Source: Pseudomonas sp. MMS21 TM103
Lineage (GTDB): Bacteria > Pseudomonadota > Gammaproteobacteria > Pseudomonadales > Pseudomonadaceae
NCBI RefSeq assembly: GCF_022132145.1
Contig: NZ_JAJISP010000003.1
Span: 186,001 to 250,000, forward strand
Direction of reading: 5' to 3'
Length of the DNA stretch: 64,000 nt
How positions within the stretch are numbered: position 1 is the first letter of the stretch; the number at the start of each line of letters is the position of its first letter. A program made the translations under genes and the position numbers. Below, piece after piece: positions 31,878 through 42,300 of the stretch. The notes beneath the pieces are model-generated. The model did not search any database. It was not told where the DNA came from and was given only the letters and a program-made list of their open reading frames with translations.

Positions 31878-32093
31878 GCGCTTGGCTTCTCATCGGCTAT
31901 GCAGCCGGGCTGAATGACTGCGACGGATCGCGTTCAGCGGTTGTGGAACAATCGAGCACCGTCGCGAAACCGACGCCGGGCGTTTGCAGACGGGGATTTA
32001 TCACAACCACTCACAGCTTCAGCATAGGTTTATCCGCCCGGCCCCGCTAAGCTCGGCGTCTTATCCCGGAATCGAACCCTCACAGGAGCTTTC

Positions 32094-32444
32094 ATGAGCA
32101 TTACCCGATACGAAACAGCCGCACGCATGAGCCGAGTCGTGGTGCATAACCAGACCGCCTACTTATGCGGGCAGGTGGCAGAAGACCGCAGCGCCGGCAT
32201 CCAGGAACAAACACGGACCATGCTGGCCAAGGTCGATACCTTGCTGGAGTCGGTCGGCAGCAATCGCGAGCAGCTGCTGTCCGCCACCATCTACCTGAAG
32301 GACATGAGCCTGTTCGCCGAGATGAACAGCGTATGGGACAGCTGGGTGCCAACGGGCTTCGCCCCTGCCCGCGCCTGCGTGGAAGCCTCGATGGCCAGCC
32401 CTGAACTGCTGGTAGAAATCTCGGTGATTGCAGCCGTCAGTTGA
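32094..32444 (+). CDS. Rid family (RidA/YjgF-like) protein
   Basis: A 116-residue member of the Rid superfamily, whose archetype RidA hydrolyses reactive enamine/imine intermediates from PLP enzymes. The conserved arginine is present in ARACVEASM, followed by LLVEISVIA. It sits upstream of the PLP enzyme D-serine dehydratase, a known source of such enamines, though 479 bases of repeat sequence intervene. AGGAG precedes ATG 32094. Confidence 0.88.
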   Translation: MSITRYETAARMSRVVVHNQTAYLCGQVAEDRSAGIQEQTRTMLAKVDTLLESVGSNREQLLSATIYLKDMSLFAEMNSVWDSWVPTGFAPARACVEASMASPELLVEISVIAAVS

Positions 32445-32486
32445 TTGCAGGCGAAGGGTTGCGTGGATATCGACCTTGGCTGTAAT

Positions 32487-32720
32487 CGACGGTGCTCTGC
32501 CTGTGGGTAGGGCGGCTCGGGCGGCGATCCGTTCGGAGCGCGGCGACAACCCGCCAGCGTTTGTGCCACGCCGATAAACCACGGTGCACTGCCTGCGGCG
32601 ACCCTACAGGCGCGTGGACTGCTCCAGATCGAGCGGTCCGGGCGGAGCTCAGCGACAGCCCTGGATGTGTGTCGTAGCAGTGATCGACGGTGCACTGCCT
32701 GCGGCGAGTGGCACCCTACT
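32487..32720. repeat. Dispersed intergenic repeat, two partial copies in tandem
   Basis: Within the gene-free 32445-32923, blocks shared with 18.8-18.96 kb occur twice. One unit runs from GGTGCTCTGCCTG through GGGCGG and ACGGTGCACTGCCTGCGGCG (32581-32600). The other has TGCTCCAGATCGAGCGGTCC (32620-32639), AGCGACAGCCC and CGGTGCACTGCCTGCGGCGA (32689-32708). Copies have diverged by deletions. I see no gene in the rest, up to the dsdA start. Confidence 0.65.
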
Positions 32721-32923
32721 CAGCGTGGGTTGCTTGAGGTATTGGGCTGAGCAGAGGGCGCGATTACTGGGGCACAGACGATCCTGCGTCACCTATACGT
32801 TGCACAAGCATCCTTTGTCAGCAGCTGCGCAGCGACGCCTAATAGCGGTGTTACGCGGCCTGTTGATCTGCTCCAGACGCGGCAGAACATCCGCTAGGGC
32901 ACACCGACTCAAGGAACCTCCCC

Positions 32924-34297
32924 ATGCTGCTTGGCAAATCCCTCACCGCCTGGTGCAACGAGTATCCGCTGCTCAATGAGTTAATCGCGCTGCAGGAAAC
33001 CAGCTGGTTCAACCCCGGGGTCGCCGACGCGGCCGAGGCCTTGGCCGATGTCGGACTGACCCGCGCCGACGTCGACGACGCCAGCGCGCGCCTGGCTCGC
33101 TTCGCGCCCTATATCGCCCGGGCATTCCCGGAGACCGCAGCCAGTGCCGGGATCATCGAGTCGGGCATCCGCGCGGTGCCGCACCTGCAGGCGCTGCTAG
33201 CCGAACGCTATGGGCTGAGCGACAGTGGTGCGCTGTGGCTCAAGCAGGACAGCCACCTGCCCATCTCCGGTTCGATCAAGGCGCGTGGCGGCATCTATGA
33301 GGTGCTCAAGCATGCCGAGGAACTGGCGCTGGCCAAAGGCTTGCTGCAGCCAAGCGATGACTACGGCGTGCTCGACAACGACGCGGCCCGGGCCTTCTTC
33401 GGCCGCTACAAGATCGCCGTCGGCTCGACCGGCAATCTGGGCCTGTCAATCGGCATCGTCAGCGCCCGCCTGGGTTTTCAGGCCACGGTGCACATGTCCG
33501 CCGATGCCCGCCAGTGGAAGAAGGACAAGCTGCGCGCCCACGGCGTCAGCGTGGTCGAGTACGCCTGCGACTACAGCGTCGCGGTGGCCGAGGGGCGCAA
33601 GCAGGCCGACGCCGACCCTTACTGCCACTTCGTCGATGATGAGAACTCGACCAGCCTGTTCCTCGGCTATGCCGTCGCCGCGCAACGCTTGCAGCAGCAG
33701 TTCGCGGCCGCCGCGATCCGCGTCGATGCCGAGCACCCGCTGTTCGTCTACCTGCCCTGCGGCGTCGGCGGCGGTCCGGGCGGGGTGGCCTTCGGCCTCA
33801 AGCTGGCGTTTGGCGATTCGGTGCATTGCCTGTTTGCCGAACCCACCCACTCGCCCTGCATGCTGATCGGGGTCCATACCGGTCGACATGACCAGGTCTC
33901 GGTGCAGGACTTCGGCATCGACAACCTCACCGCCGCCGATGGCCTGGCGGTCGGGCGCCCGTCCGGCTTTGTCGGCCGCGCCATGCAGCGTTCGATCGAC
34001 GGCTACTACACGGTCAGCGATGAAGAGCTGTATCGCCTGCTGGCGCTGCTGGACAACAGCGAAAACCTGCGCCTCGAACCCTCGGCACTGGCCGGCGTGC
34101 CGGGCATGGCCCGGGTGCTGACCGAGCAGCAGGGTTATCGCGCGCGCATGCACCTGACCCCGTCCCGGATGGCCCGGGCCACCCACCTGATCTGGGCCAC
34201 CGGCGGCAGCATGGTGCCCGCGTCGGAAATGGCCGATTATCTCGCCAAGGGCCGGCAGCTGTTGCAGGCCGAAGCGACCGATAGCGGTGGCCGCTGA
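32924..34297 (+). CDS. dsdA: D-serine dehydratase
   Basis: A 457-residue fold-type II PLP enzyme that deaminates D-serine to pyruvate and ammonia. The PLP lysine is K119 in SGSIKARGG (K118 in E. coli DsdA); the phosphate loop GSTGNLG and the C-terminal TGGSMVP are present. Length fits DsdA (about 440). A dsdC-type regulator follows 30 bases downstream on the same strand; in E. coli dsdC is divergent. No D-serine permease gene is adjacent. Confidence 0.95.
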   Translation: MLLGKSLTAWCNEYPLLNELIALQETSWFNPGVADAAEALADVGLTRADVDDASARLARFAPYIARAFPETAASAGIIESGIRAVPHLQALLAERYGLSDSGALWLKQDSHLPISGSIKARGGIYEVLKHAEELALAKGLLQPSDDYGVLDNDAARAFFGRYKIAVGSTGNLGLSIGIVSARLGFQATVHMSADARQWKKDKLRAHGVSVVEYACDYSVAVAEGRKQADADPYCHFVDDENSTSLFLGYAVAAQRLQQQFAAAAIRVDAEHPLFVYLPCGVGGGPGGVAFGLKLAFGDSVHCLFAEPTHSPCMLIGVHTGRHDQVSVQDFGIDNLTAADGLAVGRPSGFVGRAMQRSIDGYYTVSDEELYRLLALLDNSENLRLEPSALAGVPGMARVLTEQQGYRARMHLTPSRMARATHLIWATGGSMVPASEMADYLAKGRQLLQAEATDSGGR

Positions 34298-34327
34298 TCC
34301 GCCACCGCTCACGGCCAGAGTGACGTC

Positions 34328-35278
34328 ATGCTGAATCTTCCCCCTCGGATTGGCGCCGGGCTCAACAGTAGCCAGTTCGCCAACCTGCATACCTTCCATG
34401 CGGCGGCGCGCCATCTGAGCTTTGCCCGCGCGGCAGACGAGCTCTGCCTGACACCGAGCGCCGTCAGCCATCGGATCGCCCGCCTGGAGCGCGGACTGGG
34501 GCTGAAACTGTTCCAGCGCCTGACCCGTCAGATCCGCCTGACCGCGGAGGGCGAACGTATCGTCAACATCCTGCAAGGTGCGCTGGGCCAGTTGCTCGAA
34601 GCCTTGCAGCAGGCGCCAGGTGCCGAAATCGCCGGGCCGCTGGCGATCTATGTCCGCCCCTCGCTCGCCGAATGCTGGCTGGTGCCGAGGCTGGCCGACT
34701 TTACTGCCAGCTACCCCGCGGTTGCCCTGGATATCCGGGTGGGCAACGACACGGTCGATTTCCGCACCCAGAACATCGATTTGGCGCTGTATTTCACCCG
34801 CGATGAGTTCCCTGGGCTGGTCGCCGGCAAACTGATGGACGAACAGATCGCCCCGGTGTGCAGCCCGCAGTATGCCGAGCGTCACGGCTTGCTGGACAAC
34901 CCGGACAACCTGGCGCAGTGCACCCTGCTGCATGACTCCCTGGCCTGGGACAACGCCGCCTACGATGCCGAATGGCAACTGTGGGCCAGGCACTCGGGGA
35001 TGGAGGCCAAGCTGCCTGCGCGTAGCCTCACCTTCGACCGCTCCGACCTCTGCGCGCTAGCGGCCGTCAATCACGCGGGGATTGCCATCGGCCGCTCTCG
35101 ACTGGTGCAACAGCGGCTTGAGCGCGGCGAACTCATCCTTCCATTCGGCGGCTTCGCCCTGACCAGTCGCTGCCAATACCAACTGGTGCACCCAGCCCTT
35201 GAATCCATGCCGAGCCGGCTGCAGGTCTTCATCGACTGGCTGCACAAATGCGTCGCGGCCGACCTCGCACGGGCATAA
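34328..35278 (+). CDS. dsdC: LysR-type regulator of D-serine dehydratase (DsdC-like)
   Basis: A 316-residue LysR regulator with an N-terminal winged helix (about 20-80: FARAADELCLTPSAVSHRIA) and an effector domain. Stretches such as RPSLAECWLVPRLADFTASY and FDRSDLCALAAVNHAG track E. coli DsdC closely. It likely activates dsdA in response to D-serine. Its same-strand position after dsdA suggests co-transcription and a positive loop. Confidence 0.88.
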   Translation: MLNLPPRIGAGLNSSQFANLHTFHAAARHLSFARAADELCLTPSAVSHRIARLERGLGLKLFQRLTRQIRLTAEGERIVNILQGALGQLLEALQQAPGAEIAGPLAIYVRPSLAECWLVPRLADFTASYPAVALDIRVGNDTVDFRTQNIDLALYFTRDEFPGLVAGKLMDEQIAPVCSPQYAERHGLLDNPDNLAQCTLLHDSLAWDNAAYDAEWQLWARHSGMEAKLPARSLTFDRSDLCALAAVNHAGIAIGRSRLVQQRLERGELILPFGGFALTSRCQYQLVHPALESMPSRLQVFIDWLHKCVAADLARA

Positions 35279-35471
35279 GGACAGCTCCGGAGCCTGTGCA
35301 AAATCGAGCGCCGTCGGCCGCAGTGGCTCCAAGTGTTCGCCGCGCAACGTCAGCAGCGGGCGCCTTGGGCGGGCGCAGTCGGCGAGCGGCTGTTCACACC
35401 CGCTCAGGGTTTGCACCAACGCCCCGCTCCGCTACCCTCGCTGCATACCTCAGCGCAAGAAGGATCCTCCC

Positions 35472-36149
35472 ATGTTTCGCATCACTGCCCTCGTTGCCGG
35501 CCTGGCCCTGTCTGCCAGCGCTTTTGCCCTGTCGCTCGCCGACCTGACCCAGCAGGATGCCAGCGGCGGGCTCAAGGATGCCTTGATCCAGGGCGCCCAG
35601 GTGGCGGTCAAGCAACTGGGCGCACCGGGCGGCTTCAGCAATAACCCGGCGGTACGCATCGAGCTGCCGGGCAACCTCGGCAAGGCGGCGAGAACCATGA
35701 AGATGATGGGCATGGGTGCTCAGGTGACCCAGCTGGAGACGAGCATGAACCAGGCCGCCGAAGCCGCCGTACCCCAGGCCCAGGCCTTGCTGGTGGATGC
35801 GGTGAAGAAGATGACCGTACAGGACGCCAAGGGCATCCTCGCCGGCCCGCAGGATTCGGCCACCCAGTACCTGAACAGAAGCAGCCGCGAGCAGATCCGC
35901 GCGCGCTTCCTGCCGATCGTCAAGCAGGCCACCGACCAGGTCGGCCTGGCCCAGCAATACAACGCCTTCGCCGGCCAGGCCGCGAGCTTCGGCGTGATCG
36001 ACGCGAAAAGCGCCTCTATCGAGAACTACGTCACCGAGCAGGCGCTGGATGGGTTGTTCGCGATGATCGCCGAGCAGGAAGCCAGCATCCGCCAGAACCC
36101 GGCGGCTGCGGCGACCGGCTTGGCGAAGAAGGTGTTCGGGGCGCTGTAG
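35472..36149 (+). CDS. DUF4197 exported protein
   Basis: A 225-residue protein with a signal peptide (about 1-19, ending ASAFA) and the helical DUF4197 domain, recognised by repeated Ala/Gln-rich helices and FGVIDAKSASIENYVTEQAL near the C-terminus. Function of the family is unknown; it should be periplasmic. It is a single gene followed by a strong terminator. Confidence 0.85.
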   Translation: MFRITALVAGLALSASAFALSLADLTQQDASGGLKDALIQGAQVAVKQLGAPGGFSNNPAVRIELPGNLGKAARTMKMMGMGAQVTQLETSMNQAAEAAVPQAQALLVDAVKKMTVQDAKGILAGPQDSATQYLNRSSREQIRARFLPIVKQATDQVGLAQQYNAFAGQAASFGVIDAKSASIENYVTEQALDGLFAMIAEQEASIRQNPAAAATGLAKKVFGAL

Positions 36150-36171
36150 GACCGGTTAAACACGGGTAACA

Positions 36172-36199
36172 AAGCCAGGCCTCGGGGCCTGGCTTTTTT
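36172..36199 (+). terminator. Intrinsic terminator after the DUF4197 gene
   Basis: AAGCCAGGCC-TCGG-GGCCTGGCTT with T-run to 36199, starting 23 bases after the stop codon. The rest of the 355-base gap to 36505 shows only a short match (CGGCGAGTGCCACCCTGCGG) to the dispersed repeat. Confidence 0.9.
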
Positions 36200-36504
36200 G
36201 TGGCCGGAGACGACCCTTGGTTGTTGAACCATCTGTCTGGCGGCCCCTTGCCTCGCACGGCGCCTGCACGTCTGGCCGCTGTGGCTCAACGCGGATGTGC
36301 TGGACATTGGCCCGGGCTAAGGGCCGCCACGGCGAGTGCCACCCTGCGGCCACGTCGGCCCCGGCGGCCACTCAAGAACACCAAGCGCGTTGTTGCTGAA
36401 GGCCAGGAGCGTGCTGCGGTTACCGCCGCTGCCTGGTCATCAGCTTCAGGTCTCGTCCAGCAGATCGACTACCCTGAGTCGTACCAATACCAGTCGAGGC
36501 ACCC

Positions 36505-37320
36505 ATGCCGACCACGCTTGCAACCCGATTGCTAGCCGCCGCTCTAGCTGTCGCCCTCTACTGCGCTCAGCTGGCTGTGGCGCAGGCCGCAGCGGTTACC
36601 GGGCAGCCGCCTATCCGCGTGGGTTATATCGAGTTTGCACCCTATTCCTATACCGACGAACACGGTCAGCCGGCCGGGCATTTGCTCGAGTTCATGCAGC
36701 AGGTGGCGCAACAGGCCGGCTATCAGACGCAATTTACCCAATACCCCAGCTACCGCCTGTTCAAATCGATGGAAAATGGCCAGGTCGAGATGTGCCCCTC
36801 GCTGATCCACCATCCGCTGATGTCGTCCTACACCTTGCGCAGTCGCTATCTGGTTGCCCGGCTGATGCTCAACCTCTACTACAAGGATCGCCTGCCACCG
36901 GCCCAACTGGAGGATTTACGCGATGCCCGGGTGCTGCGCATCCAGGGCCTGAGCTATCTCGGCTCGCCGCTGGCGGCCCTGGCCAGACAGCCGGCCCATG
37001 GCATCGTTATGGTCACAGCCCCCACCCATATGGCGGCAGTGCAGATGATGGCGTTGCGACGGGCCGACTACCTGCTCGATTACCTGGATCCGGCCGAGGT
37101 GGCATTCAGCAAGAGCAAGCTACCGCTACTACCCTCGGTCACCCTGCTGCAGCAGGACTTCACCATTGCCTATGCCATGGCTTCGCCCCGCGCCAGGCAG
37201 CTGCGCGACGACCTGGACCGGGCAATCGACCAGCTGCAGGCGAAGGGCGCCTTGCCAGAGCAATATGCCAAGATTTTTCCCTACGACATCCAGGCTGCCA
37301 GCCCGGCTCCGCTCCGCTAG
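36505..37320 (+). CDS. Orphan periplasmic solute-binding protein
   Basis: A 271-residue family-3-like binding protein with a signal peptide (hydrophobic to about residue 27, AVAQAAA) and a domain starting IRVGYIEFAPYSY. No ABC permease or ATPase lies beside it, so it may serve a remote system or sense ligand. It has the same general fold and length as the binding protein at 22.2 kb, but is host-like in composition. Confidence 0.78.
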   Translation: MPTTLATRLLAAALAVALYCAQLAVAQAAAVTGQPPIRVGYIEFAPYSYTDEHGQPAGHLLEFMQQVAQQAGYQTQFTQYPSYRLFKSMENGQVEMCPSLIHHPLMSSYTLRSRYLVARLMLNLYYKDRLPPAQLEDLRDARVLRIQGLSYLGSPLAALARQPAHGIVMVTAPTHMAAVQMMALRRADYLLDYLDPAEVAFSKSKLPLLPSVTLLQQDFTIAYAMASPRARQLRDDLDRAIDQLQAKGALPEQYAKIFPYDIQAASPAPLR

Positions 37321-37413
37321 ACCGGCGGCCATCCGAGGCGGTGCAAATGATTGGTCACAGCGCTCCCAGGGAACGCGAAGAGCGCCACTATCGGAAGGGT
37401 TCAGGCCGATGTG

Positions 37414-37443
37414 AAGAAGCCAGACCCCGGGGTCTGGCTTCTT
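37414..37443. terminator. Perfect 30-bp palindrome between convergent genes
   Basis: AAGAAGCCAGACCCC followed directly by its exact complement. It lies between the rightward binding-protein gene and the leftward GH13 gene and can act on both strands, although the flanking T-runs are poor. Confidence 0.6.
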
Positions 37444-37507
37444 GTGCAGCTACGCCGCCGGTTCAAGGCGCCGAATGCGGGGCCTGCTTGCCCCGACTAG
37501 CGCCGAC

Positions 37508-38950
37508 TCAACACCTGAAGGAGGTTTCCTCTGCCCCCTCGGGGCCGGAGCAGGTCACCGTTGCGGTGCGGAAATTCAGGTCGACGTACAGGTGGCAACA
37601 ATGCTCGCCGGCGCGCCAGCCCATGGACACGCTCGACATGTTCGACTGGTGCAGCTCGAACTCGCCGGCGAAGGCCGGGTGGGTCGAGCGCAGCTCCATC
37701 AGGCTCAGCAGACGCTGCACCACGGGCGCTTGCAAGGCCTGCTCGGCCTCGTCCAGGGAATAGTAGTGGCGGTTGATTTCCCGCGCCTCGCCGGTTTCCT
37801 CCAGCAGCTCGGTGTCGTTGTGACCCGCCAGCAAGCCGACGTAGTAGACCTGCGGAATGCCGGGGGTAAAGAACTGGATCGCCCGGGCGGCGATGTAGGC
37901 GTCCTCGTTGCCCTGCAGGGCATCGAAGAAGGTACAGGTGAGCTGGTAGATCGCGCCGACGCTGTGCACGTTGGCGGCCGAACGACGCAGGATGGGGTCG
38001 GCGCTGCGTTCCGAGACGTTCTGGATCAGCGCCTCGATATGCTCGCGCGGAAGGATTTCCTCCACATCCGGAATGCAGATGCCGTCGTGGGTATCGAGCA
38101 CGGTGATCTGGTTGTGCGGGCACATGCGCAGCCAGGACTTGAGGTACTGGCTGTTTCCGTCGAGCAGCGTATACAGCAGCAGGGGCGGCAGCGCGAAGGC
38201 ATAGGACCACATGCCGCGCGCCGAGATGGCGTACTGCCAACTCGGGTGGTCGTGCACCTCGGGCAGTATCTCTATGCCATTGCTCGCCGTCGTGTTCTTG
38301 AACCAGTCGAGGATTTGCCACACCTGCGGCTCGACCAGAAAGCAGCTGGTGCCGATCTTCTTGGTGGTGTAGCCGAAGGCATCCAGACGCAACAGCTTGA
38401 CCCCGCGCTCGGCGAGAAAGGTGATGGTGTCGGCCATCATCTGGTAGGTCACCGGCGAGTCGTAGTTGAGGTCGATCTGACGCTCGGTGAAGGTGCACCA
38501 GACCCGCCCGGTGGTGCCGTCGGCAAAGGTGATTTCGCGGAACGGTTCCTTTTCCTTGCGGATGTGGATCTTCGCCAGGTCGTCCGGGCCGATCTCGCCC
38601 AGGCTGTCGACATCGACGAACATCTCGGCCCACTCCGAGGCCTTGCCCTTTTGCAGGTAGTCCTGGAACTCCGGCGAGTCATCGGCCAGGTGATTGAGTA
38701 CCAGATCCAGACAGACATCGTAGTGCGCGGTCAGGCGCTCGATGTCTGCCCAATCCCCCAGCGCCGGGTCGATGCGCTTGTGCGTCAGCGGTGAGAAACC
38801 ACTGTCAGCATTCGACGGAAAGGGCGGCAGAACATGCACCCCGCCCACCGCGCGACCGAGCTTGTGCTCGACGAAATTGGCCAGGTCAGCCAGATCCGAA
38901 CCGATGCGGTTGGGATAGGCGATCAAGTGGACGGTATTTTTCAATGACAT
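37508..38950 (-). CDS. GH13 subfamily 18 alpha-glucoside phosphorylase (sucrose/glucosylglycerol phosphorylase-like)
   Basis: A 480-residue GH13_18 enzyme. Catalytic residues map as nucleophile D190 (LRLDAFGY), acid/base E231 (ILPEVHDH) and D289 (LDTHDGI), close to the Bifidobacterium sucrose phosphorylase positions. The subfamily includes sucrose, sucrose 6'-phosphate, glucosylglycerol and glucosylglycerate phosphorylases, all releasing glucose 1-phosphate. With an StpA-family phosphatase in the same window, I favour glucosylglycerol; acceptor specificity cannot be settled by eye. ATG 38950 has GGGAG upstream; ATG 38971 does not. Confidence 0.85.
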   Translation of the reverse strand: MSLKNTVHLIAYPNRIGSDLADLANFVEHKLGRAVGGVHVLPPFPSNADSGFSPLTHKRIDPALGDWADIERLTAHYDVCLDLVLNHLADDSPEFQDYLQKGKASEWAEMFVDVDSLGEIGPDDLAKIHIRKEKEPFREITFADGTTGRVWCTFTERQIDLNYDSPVTYQMMADTITFLAERGVKLLRLDAFGYTTKKIGTSCFLVEPQVWQILDWFKNTTASNGIEILPEVHDHPSWQYAISARGMWSYAFALPPLLLYTLLDGNSQYLKSWLRMCPHNQITVLDTHDGICIPDVEEILPREHIEALIQNVSERSADPILRRSAANVHSVGAIYQLTCTFFDALQGNEDAYIAARAIQFFTPGIPQVYYVGLLAGHNDTELLEETGEAREINRHYYSLDEAEQALQAPVVQRLLSLMELRSTHPAFAGEFELHQSNMSSVSMGWRAGEHCCHLYVDLNFRTATVTCSGPEGAEETSFRC

Positions 38951-39302
38951 GCGAAGTCTCCCTGAATTCATGCAATTTAGTGCAACCCATGCAATGAGCA
39001 GCAGAAGACAAACCAGCGCAGGAATCAGGCCTGCAACGCAACGGATTCACGCGCAAAAGACCACGCCTGCCGGCAACTGCCTGCAACAACGGTAACAGCT
39101 TGAGCCCGGGATGTGGGCGGACAGCGCCCGCCAGCATCGGTTCGGCGCGCCGCAGAACGGGGCTAACAGAGGGATTTGTAGCGCCAGCGCCATCGGCGAA
39201 TGCCTGGCGGATTGCAGCGCGTTCGGCGACTTATCCGGCTACCTAAAGGGGCGGTGTCGACCCTTCGGCCTGGCAGAACCTGCATACCCAAAGAGGCCCT
39301 AC
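38951..39302. other. Intergenic stretch with no visible gene
   Basis: Region between the divergent GH13 promoter side and the end of the RND operon. TGCAA-rich direct repeats occur near 38970-39090 (TGCAATTTAG, TGCAACCCATGCAATGAG, CTGCAACGCAAC, CTGCAACAAC). They could be regulator half-sites for the GH13 gene, but this is not established. Confidence 0.35.
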
Positions 39303-39339
39303 AAAAAACGCCGCTCACCTGAGCCAAGTGAACGGCGTT
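39303..39339 (-). terminator. Intrinsic terminator of the RND pump operon
   Basis: On the minus strand AACGCCGTTCAC pairs with GTGAGCGGCGTT across a nine-base loop with one mismatch, followed by six T. It begins 20 bases after the RND gene stop. Confidence 0.85.
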
Positions 39340-39358
39340 GCTCGGCTCAGCGGGCGGG

Positions 39359-42300
39359 TTAAACCGTCGGGCCCGGCTCTTGCTTGACCCGGAACCAGGC
39401 GGCATAGAGTGCCGGCAGGAACAACAGGGTCAGCACCGTGGCGACGACCAGGCCACCCATGATGGCCACCGCCATCGGCCCGAAGAACACGCTGCGCGAC
39501 AGCGGGATCATCGCCAGCACCGCCGCCAGGGCAGTCAGCACGATCGGCCGGAAGCGGCGCACCGTGGCCTCGATGATGGCGTTCCAACTGTCCAGGCCGG
39601 CGCTTCTGTCTTGCTCGATCTGGTCAACCAGGATCACCGAGTTACGCATGATCATGCCGGACAGGGCGATGGTGCCAAGCATGGCGACGAAGCCGAACGG
39701 CTGGCGGAATATCAGCAGGAACAGGGTCACGCCGATCAGGCCCAGCGGCGCGGTGAGGAACACCATGGCCGAGCGCGAGAAGCTTTTCAGCTGGAGCATC
39801 AGCAGGGTCAGCACCACCACGATAAATAGCGGCACCCCGGCATTGACCGATTGCTGCCCGCGCGCCGAGTCCTCGACCGTGCCGCCGACTTCCAGCAGGT
39901 AGCCATCGGGCAGCGCCGCGCGAATCGGCTCCAGGGTCGGCAGGATCTGTTTGACCAGGCTGGCTGGCTGCTCTTTGCCGTAGATGTCGGCGCGCACGGT
40001 GACGGTCGGCAAGCGGTTGCGGTGCCAGATCACCCCTTCCTCGAAACCGTATTCGAGGATGGCGATCTGCGACAAGGGCACGCTGGTACCGCTGTCGGTG
40101 GGTATCGCCAGGCTCGGCAAGAGACCGAGTTGCTGACGCTCGCTGAGGGTGCCGCGCAGCAGAATCTCGATCAGCTCGTTGCCTTCGCGGTACTGACTCA
40201 CCGACGAGCCGGTCAGCGAGCTGCGCAGAAAGCGCGACAGGTCGGCGGTGCTGATGCCCAGGGCACGTGCACGCTCCTGGTCGATATTCAGGCGCACCAC
40301 CTTGCTCGGTTCTTGCCAGTCCAGGTGTACGTTAGCCACATGCGGGTTGTCGCGCACCTTGTCCGCCACCTCGCGGGCCAGGGCACGAACCTCGTCGACA
40401 TGCTCGCCGGAGACCCGCAGCTGCACCGGATAGCCGACCGGCGGGCCGTTCTCCAGGCGCGAAACGCGCGTACGCAGGGTCGGGAATTCCTCACTCAGGG
40501 TGGTGATCAGCCAGCTGCGGAGTTTTTCACGCTCCTTGATGCTTTTCGCCAGCACCACGAACTGGGCAAAACTGGCGGCCGGCAGTTGCTGGTCGAGCGG
40601 CAGGTAGAAGCGCGGCGAGCCCGTGCCGACATAGGCCACATAATTGTCGATGCCCTCGTGGCCATTGAGCAGTTGCTCGAGATGCGTGACCTGCTCTGCA
40701 GTGGCGCTCAACGAGGCGCCTTCGCCAAGCTTGAGGTCGACCATCAGCTCCAGACGCCCGGAAGCGGGGAAGAACTGCTGCGGCACGAAACGGAACAGCA
40801 CTATCGAAGCGATGAACAGAGCGAGGGTCAGCAGGATCACCGTCTTGCGCCGACGCACGCACCACTCCACGGTTCGCCGCACCCGCTGATAGAAGGGTGT
40901 CGCGTAGGGGTCATACCCCTCGGCGCTGTTGCCATGCTTGGCCGCATGCAGCTTGGCCAGGTCCGGCAGCAGCTTGGCGCCCAGATAGGGCACGAACATC
41001 ACCGCGGCGATCCATGACACCAGTAGGGCGATGGTCACCACCTGGAAGATCGAGCGGGTGTACTCGCCGGTGCCGGACTGCGCGAGGGCGATCGGCAGAA
41101 AGCCGGCGGCGGTGATCAGGGTACCGGTGAGCATCGGAAAGGCGGTGCTGGTCCAGGCATAGCTGGCCGCCTTGATGCGGTCGTAGCCCTGCTCCATCTT
41201 GATCGCCATCATTTCCACGGCAATGATCGCGTCGTCGACCATCAGCCCCAGTGCCAACACCAGCGCGCCGAGGGAGATCTTGTGCAGGCCGATCCCCAGG
41301 TAGTACATGGCGGCGAAGGTCATCGCCAGCACCAGCGGAATCGACAGCGCCACCACCAGGCCGGTGCGCAGGCCGAGGGAGAAAAAGCTCACCAGCAGGA
41401 CGATGATCACGGCCTCGGTGAGCACGCGGATGAACTCGCCGACGCCGGCCTTCACCGCCGCCGGTTGATCCGAGACCTTGCGCAGCTGCATGCCGGCTGG
41501 CAGGGTTTCCTGCAGGCGGGCGAAGTCGATTTCCAGGGCATCACCCAGCACCAGGATGTCGCCGCCAGCCTTCATCGATACGGCCAGGCCAATGGCGTCT
41601 TCACCCATGAAGCGCATGCGCGGTGCGGGTGGGTCGTTGAAGCCGCGCTTGACCTCGGCCACATCGCCGATGCGGAAGGTCCGCTCGGCCACCCGGATCG
41701 GGAAGTTGCGGATGTCCTCGACCGACTCGAAACTACCGGTGACCCGCAGGCGCACGCGGTCCGAGATGGTTTCGAAGAAGCCGGCCGCCGCCACGGCGTT
41801 CTGCTCCTCCAGCGCCTGCTGCACCACGCCCAGCGGCAGTCCGAGGGTGGCCAGCTTGGTGTTGGAAAGTTCGATCCAGATCTTCTCGTCCTGCAGACCG
41901 AGCAGGTCGACCTTGCCGACATCCTTGACCCGCTGCAGCTGCAGCTGCACGCGGTCGGCATAGTCCTTGAGCACCGCGTAGTCGAAACCTGCGCCGGTCA
42001 GTGCATAGATATTGCCGAAGGTGGTGCCGAACTCGTCATTGAAGAACGGCCCCTGAATACCAGGGGGCAAGGTGTGGCGAATATCGCCGACCTTCTTGCG
42101 TACCTGGTACCAGAGGTCGGGAATCTCTTCGGAATGCATCGAGTCGCGCGCGACGAAGGTCACCATGGATTCGCCAGGTCGCGAGAAGGACACGATCCGC
42201 TCGTACTCGCCGGTCTCCATCAGCTTCTTTTCGATGCGCTCGGTGACCTGGCTGGCGATTTCCTCGGCGCTGGCGCCCGGCCAGTTGGTGCGCACCACCA

